A stretch of DNA of 15,021 nucleotides, from the NCBI GenBank assembly GCA_017428805.1, contig JAFRQC010000183.1, positions 1 through 15,021 on the forward strand, in the 5' to 3' direction. The position numbers and the translations under genes are program-made. The notes beneath the pieces are model-generated. The model was not told where the DNA came from. It did not search any database and saw only the letters and a list, made by a program, of their open reading frames with translations. Numbering within the stretch: the first letter of the stretch is position 1; each line of letters starts with the position of its first letter. The stretch is from Prevotella sp. (GTDB taxonomy: Bacteria; Bacteroidota; Bacteroidia; Bacteroidales; Bacteroidaceae). Shown piece by piece: positions 13,544 to 15,021 of the stretch.

Positions 13544-13945
13544 TTATAAGTTAGGTGAGATGGCGCATATCCAGTTGTCGAGGCTCTGGTTGGGGGTGTT
13601 GACATAGAGCTGATCGCCAACGATGTGAGCTCCGTTCTCTTTCAGCCCGTCGCAGAACTCCTTGGCGACACGACCATTGTCATGCTTGTTCCCCAAAGCA
13701 ACAAACACGGCGAAGTTCTTCCCTTTGAGACTGACTTCGCGAAAGGTCAGAAAAGCATATTGCCAATGTGGCGCCATCTGTCCATTGGCCATAAACTCGA
13801 CGGCAAGAACAAAACTCTGGCAGTTCTCCACCTGTCGGATGTTCATACTCTGGACGCTGACGGTCTCAGCCCCCAACTTGTCGGCTATCTTTTCTGCCAT
13901 AGCCAGGCAGCTGTCGTAAACGACAATGATCGATTCATGTTTCAT
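13544..13945 (-). CDS. Flavodoxin-like protein with degenerate FMN-binding loops, under cobalamin riboswitch
   Basis: This is a 133-aa protein starting at the ATG 13945 (MKHESIIVVYDSC). In-frame ATGs at 14071 and 14023 would add sequence without protein character that belongs to the RNA leader. Alignment by eye with the flavodoxin at 9485 is clear at the ends (AMAEKIADKLGAETVSVQ against AIAEKIASKLGCEALNVQ; GLKENGAHIVG; WICAISPNL against WLAAITPQL). The phosphate loop is reduced from YGSSTGTCEA to YDSCLA. The Trp loop TSTWGAGE reads AVEFMANGQ, and the Tyr loop FGCGDCSSY reads FVALGNKHD. About 30 residues before the C-terminus are missing. It likely binds FMN poorly or not at all. The riboswitch upstream ties it to B12 supply. 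Confidence 0.78.
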   Translation of the reverse strand: MKHESIIVVYDSCLAMAEKIADKLGAETVSVQSMNIRQVENCQSFVLAVEFMANGQMAPHWQYAFLTFREVSLKGKNFAVFVALGNKHDNGRVAKEFCDGLKENGAHIVGDQLYVNTPNQSLDNWICAISPNL

Positions 13946-14083
13946 AAATACACGTACGCGCACTGATGCGCTGAGCCAAAAAGAGACCTCACGGTTGATA
14001 GTCCTTCTTACGGTTAATCCCATAAAATATTGCTTTCGCCTCGCGCCCTTACATCGAGGGTCGTTTAGCATTTTACCGAAAAA

Positions 14084-14238
14084 GGCTGGTCTTCAGACTT
14101 TCCTCCACTCCCAAGCGCCTTCTCACCCAAACGGGCAATGGCGTTTATGCTTAGGAGCCATAACGGAGTTCACTGCTGCGGGACAGTCGGGGATTCACAC
14201 CCCAGTTCCCAATTAAGCACAGCTAAGTGCACCTTTAC
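14084..14238 (-). ncRNA. Cobalamin (B12) riboswitch
   Basis: Read on the minus strand, the core is unmistakable: GGTGCACTT at the 5' side, then TTGGGAACTGGGGTGTGAAT and CCCCGACTGTCCCGCAGCAG, matching the conserved GGGAA..GGTG.. AATCC..CTG.CCCGC..CAGT pattern. The B12 box AGTCTGAAGACCAGCC ends it (plus coordinates 14084-14099). Such RNAs bind adenosyl- or other cobalamins and usually switch off downstream genes. The next gene is the flavodoxin-like ORF, 138 nt further. A T-run follows the box at once, and a GCGCA-TCAG-TGCGC hairpin lies just before the ATG, but I cannot assign the expression platform with certainty. Confidence 0.93.
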
Positions 14239-14302
14239 GGGCGACTCTTTTCAGAATCACGCTGCAAGAACGGTGCAAACCGAGTGCAATCGAGCTCGCT
14301 CG

Positions 14303-14334
14303 AATTGCCGAGGTGCAGCCTCGTTCTCGCAATT
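14303..14334 (-). other. 5'-leader stem-loop of the riboswitch transcript
   Basis: Near the predicted transcript start, AATTGC (plus 14303-14308) pairs with GCAATT (14329-14334), and CGAGG (14309-14313) with CCTCG (14319-14323) around TGCAG. The palindrome CGAGCTCG follows at 14291-14298. The structure could protect the 5' end; its function is not known. Confidence 0.5.
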
Positions 14335-14340
14335 TCGTTG

Positions 14341-14371
14341 CAAAGTTACGAATAAGTGAGCAAAATACCAA
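14341..14371 (-). promoter_or_regulatory. Promoter of the riboswitch-flavodoxin-like operon
   Basis: On the minus strand the -7 element TAACTTTG occupies 14348 to 14341 and the -33 TTG 14371 to 14369, with the same 20-nt spacing as the promoters at 86 and 9013. The transcript should carry a leader of nearly 400 nt containing the riboswitch. Confidence 0.7.
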
Positions 14372-14462
14372 ATTTTATTTGAGAATTTTCGTAATCGCGA
14401 AGCGCTTGCTACCATAGGGACGCAAGAACAGAAGTACTTCGACGAAGTCAAATTTTGTGCCA

Positions 14463-14772
14463 AGACCTCCCGTTTCCTTTGGAAACACCTGTGTTTACAG
14501 GGGTTTCGAGACAGGAGGTCTCCAAATAAGACCTCCCCTACATCTCCCCTAGACCTCCCGTCACCCCTCCCATGATTTCTCTTTTAGGATAGCCACTATT
14601 GTAAATTTTGTGCAATCGCATGTGGCCTACTACAAAATGGTTCCGCTTCATAGCTGACGGCAGGGGAGGTCAGACGGGAGGTCTATGGGAGGTCTGAGGG
14701 AGGTCTCTAAACAAGACCTCCCGTGCTGAAACCCCGATAAACAAAGGATTTTCCATAATAGACGGGAGGTCT
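14463..14772. repeat. Array of ten GGGAGGTCT motifs in both orientations
   Basis: Forward copies start at 14513 (AGGAGGTCT), 14664 (GGGAGGTCA), 14676, 14687, 14698 and 14764. Reverse copies (AGACCTCCC) start at 14463, 14529, 14551 and 14714. Three forward copies are spaced exactly 11 nt apart, and the copies at 14698 and 14714 form a perfect 9-bp hairpin with a 7-nt loop. Copies at 14463 and 14514 enclose two smaller hairpins. Confidence 0.9.
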
Positions 14773-14840
14773 GACGGTTTTTCTGCTTGTACCTCATTTA
14801 TCAGGACACAGTAGATCCTGATTTTTTGTTTTTGGTACGC

Positions 14841-14906
14841 TGGGACTTTCCTTAGACTAAACTGGGACTTTCCTTAGGGTAAACTCCCACTTTCCTTAGG
14901 GGAAAC
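14841..14906 (+). repeat. Three tandem 22-nt repeats
   Basis: Units at 14841-14862, 14863-14884 and 14885-14906 share the core ACTTTCCTTAG and end in AAAC. Units 1 and 2 begin TGGG, unit 3 TCCC. There are no spacers. Confidence 0.92.
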
Positions 14907-14939
14907 CTCCAAATTCTCGAGAGAATTTCAGAGAAAGGT

Positions 14940-15021
14940 GCCACCTTTCTCATAGAAACTAGGCACCTTTCTTGGACTTTGGACTAACCTTTCTTGGCAT
15001 AACCCCGCTTGTTGTTCGGAG
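14940..15021 (+). repeat. 82-nt direct repeat, copy B
   Basis: It matches 12386-12467 at 74 of 82 positions without gaps and may continue past the window edge. Just before it, GAGAAAGGT (14931-14939) mirrors ACCTTTCTC (14943-14951) inside the copy to make a 9-bp hairpin with a 3-nt loop; copy A lacks this left arm. Confidence 0.9.

Larger units (their letters stand above)
14372..15021. other. Non-coding, repeat-array region at the right edge
   Basis: I see no gene in this 650-nt stretch. It contains an ACTTCG-A-CGAAGT dyad (14436-14448), ten GGGAGGTCT-type motifs (14463-14772), three tandem 22-nt repeats (14841-14906) and the second copy of the 82-nt element (14940-15021). The only open frames are short and repeat-derived. 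Confidence 0.75.

Noticed and set aside
13946..14071. N-terminal extension of the flavodoxin-like ORF to an ATG at 14071
   Set aside because: The extra 42 residues show no protein character, the fold begins at MKHES, and this stretch is the leader between the riboswitch and the gene.
13926..14359. Plus-strand open frames of 96 and 73 aa
   Set aside because: They lie antisense to the riboswitch and its leader; the conserved RNA on the minus strand explains the sequence.
14841..14906. CRISPR array
   Set aside because: The 22-nt units touch each other with no spacers, there are only three, and no cas gene is in the window.

Overview
The window looks like chromosome from a Bacteroidota species of the Prevotella type. 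Genes with visible promoters carry the Bacteroidota -7 element TAnnTTTG, here almost always TACCTTTGCA. Shine-Dalgarno sequences are missing. The protein families (OprO/P-type porins, imelysin lipoproteins, DUF1111 di-heme lipoproteins, DUF2023 next to flavodoxin, CcsBA-type cytochrome assembly domains) are typical of gut and oral Bacteroidales, and the intergenic DNA is full of short repeats. Genus-level placement is inference.

Region 1 (about 86-8120, + strand) looks like one long envelope operon behind a single clear promoter: porin, imelysin lipoprotein, di-heme DUF1111 lipoprotein, second porin, small mono-heme c-type lipoprotein, Rid/chorismatase-like enzyme, and a short protein holding only the linker domain of the cytochrome c synthase CcsBA. 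The likely theme is periplasmic redox chemistry linked to metal (probably iron) uptake. Region 2 (8101-11969, + strand) holds a ZIP metal importer, DUF2023 plus flavodoxin, a SAM methyltransferase, and a Cu/Zn-type efflux permease with an HMA tail, so metal homeostasis continues. The promoter of the first operon and that of DUF2023-flavodoxin share an extended module. The promoters of ZIP, permease and patatin share a different one with a dyad.

Region 3 (11970-12534) is non-coding and packed with repeats, including a perfect 26-bp palindrome and an 82-nt element that recurs at the right edge of the window. A patatin-like phospholipase gene follows (12580-13434, +). Convergent to it on the minus strand is a compact B12-controlled unit: a clear cobalamin riboswitch (about 14084-14238), a 133-aa flavodoxin-like protein whose FMN-binding loops are degenerate, and an unannotated 29-aa single-pass membrane protein. 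Region 4 (14372-15021) is again non-coding: ten copies of GGGAGGTCT in both orientations, three tandem 22-nt repeats, and the second copy of the 82-nt element.

The observations most worth follow-up are the B12 riboswitch driving an apparently FMN-less flavodoxin plus a microprotein; the start codon of the CcsBA-linker gene buried in a 21-bp hairpin whose other arm encodes the signal peptide; the stand-alone CcsBA linker domain in a cytochrome operon; and the multi-motif repeat arrays in both large gaps.
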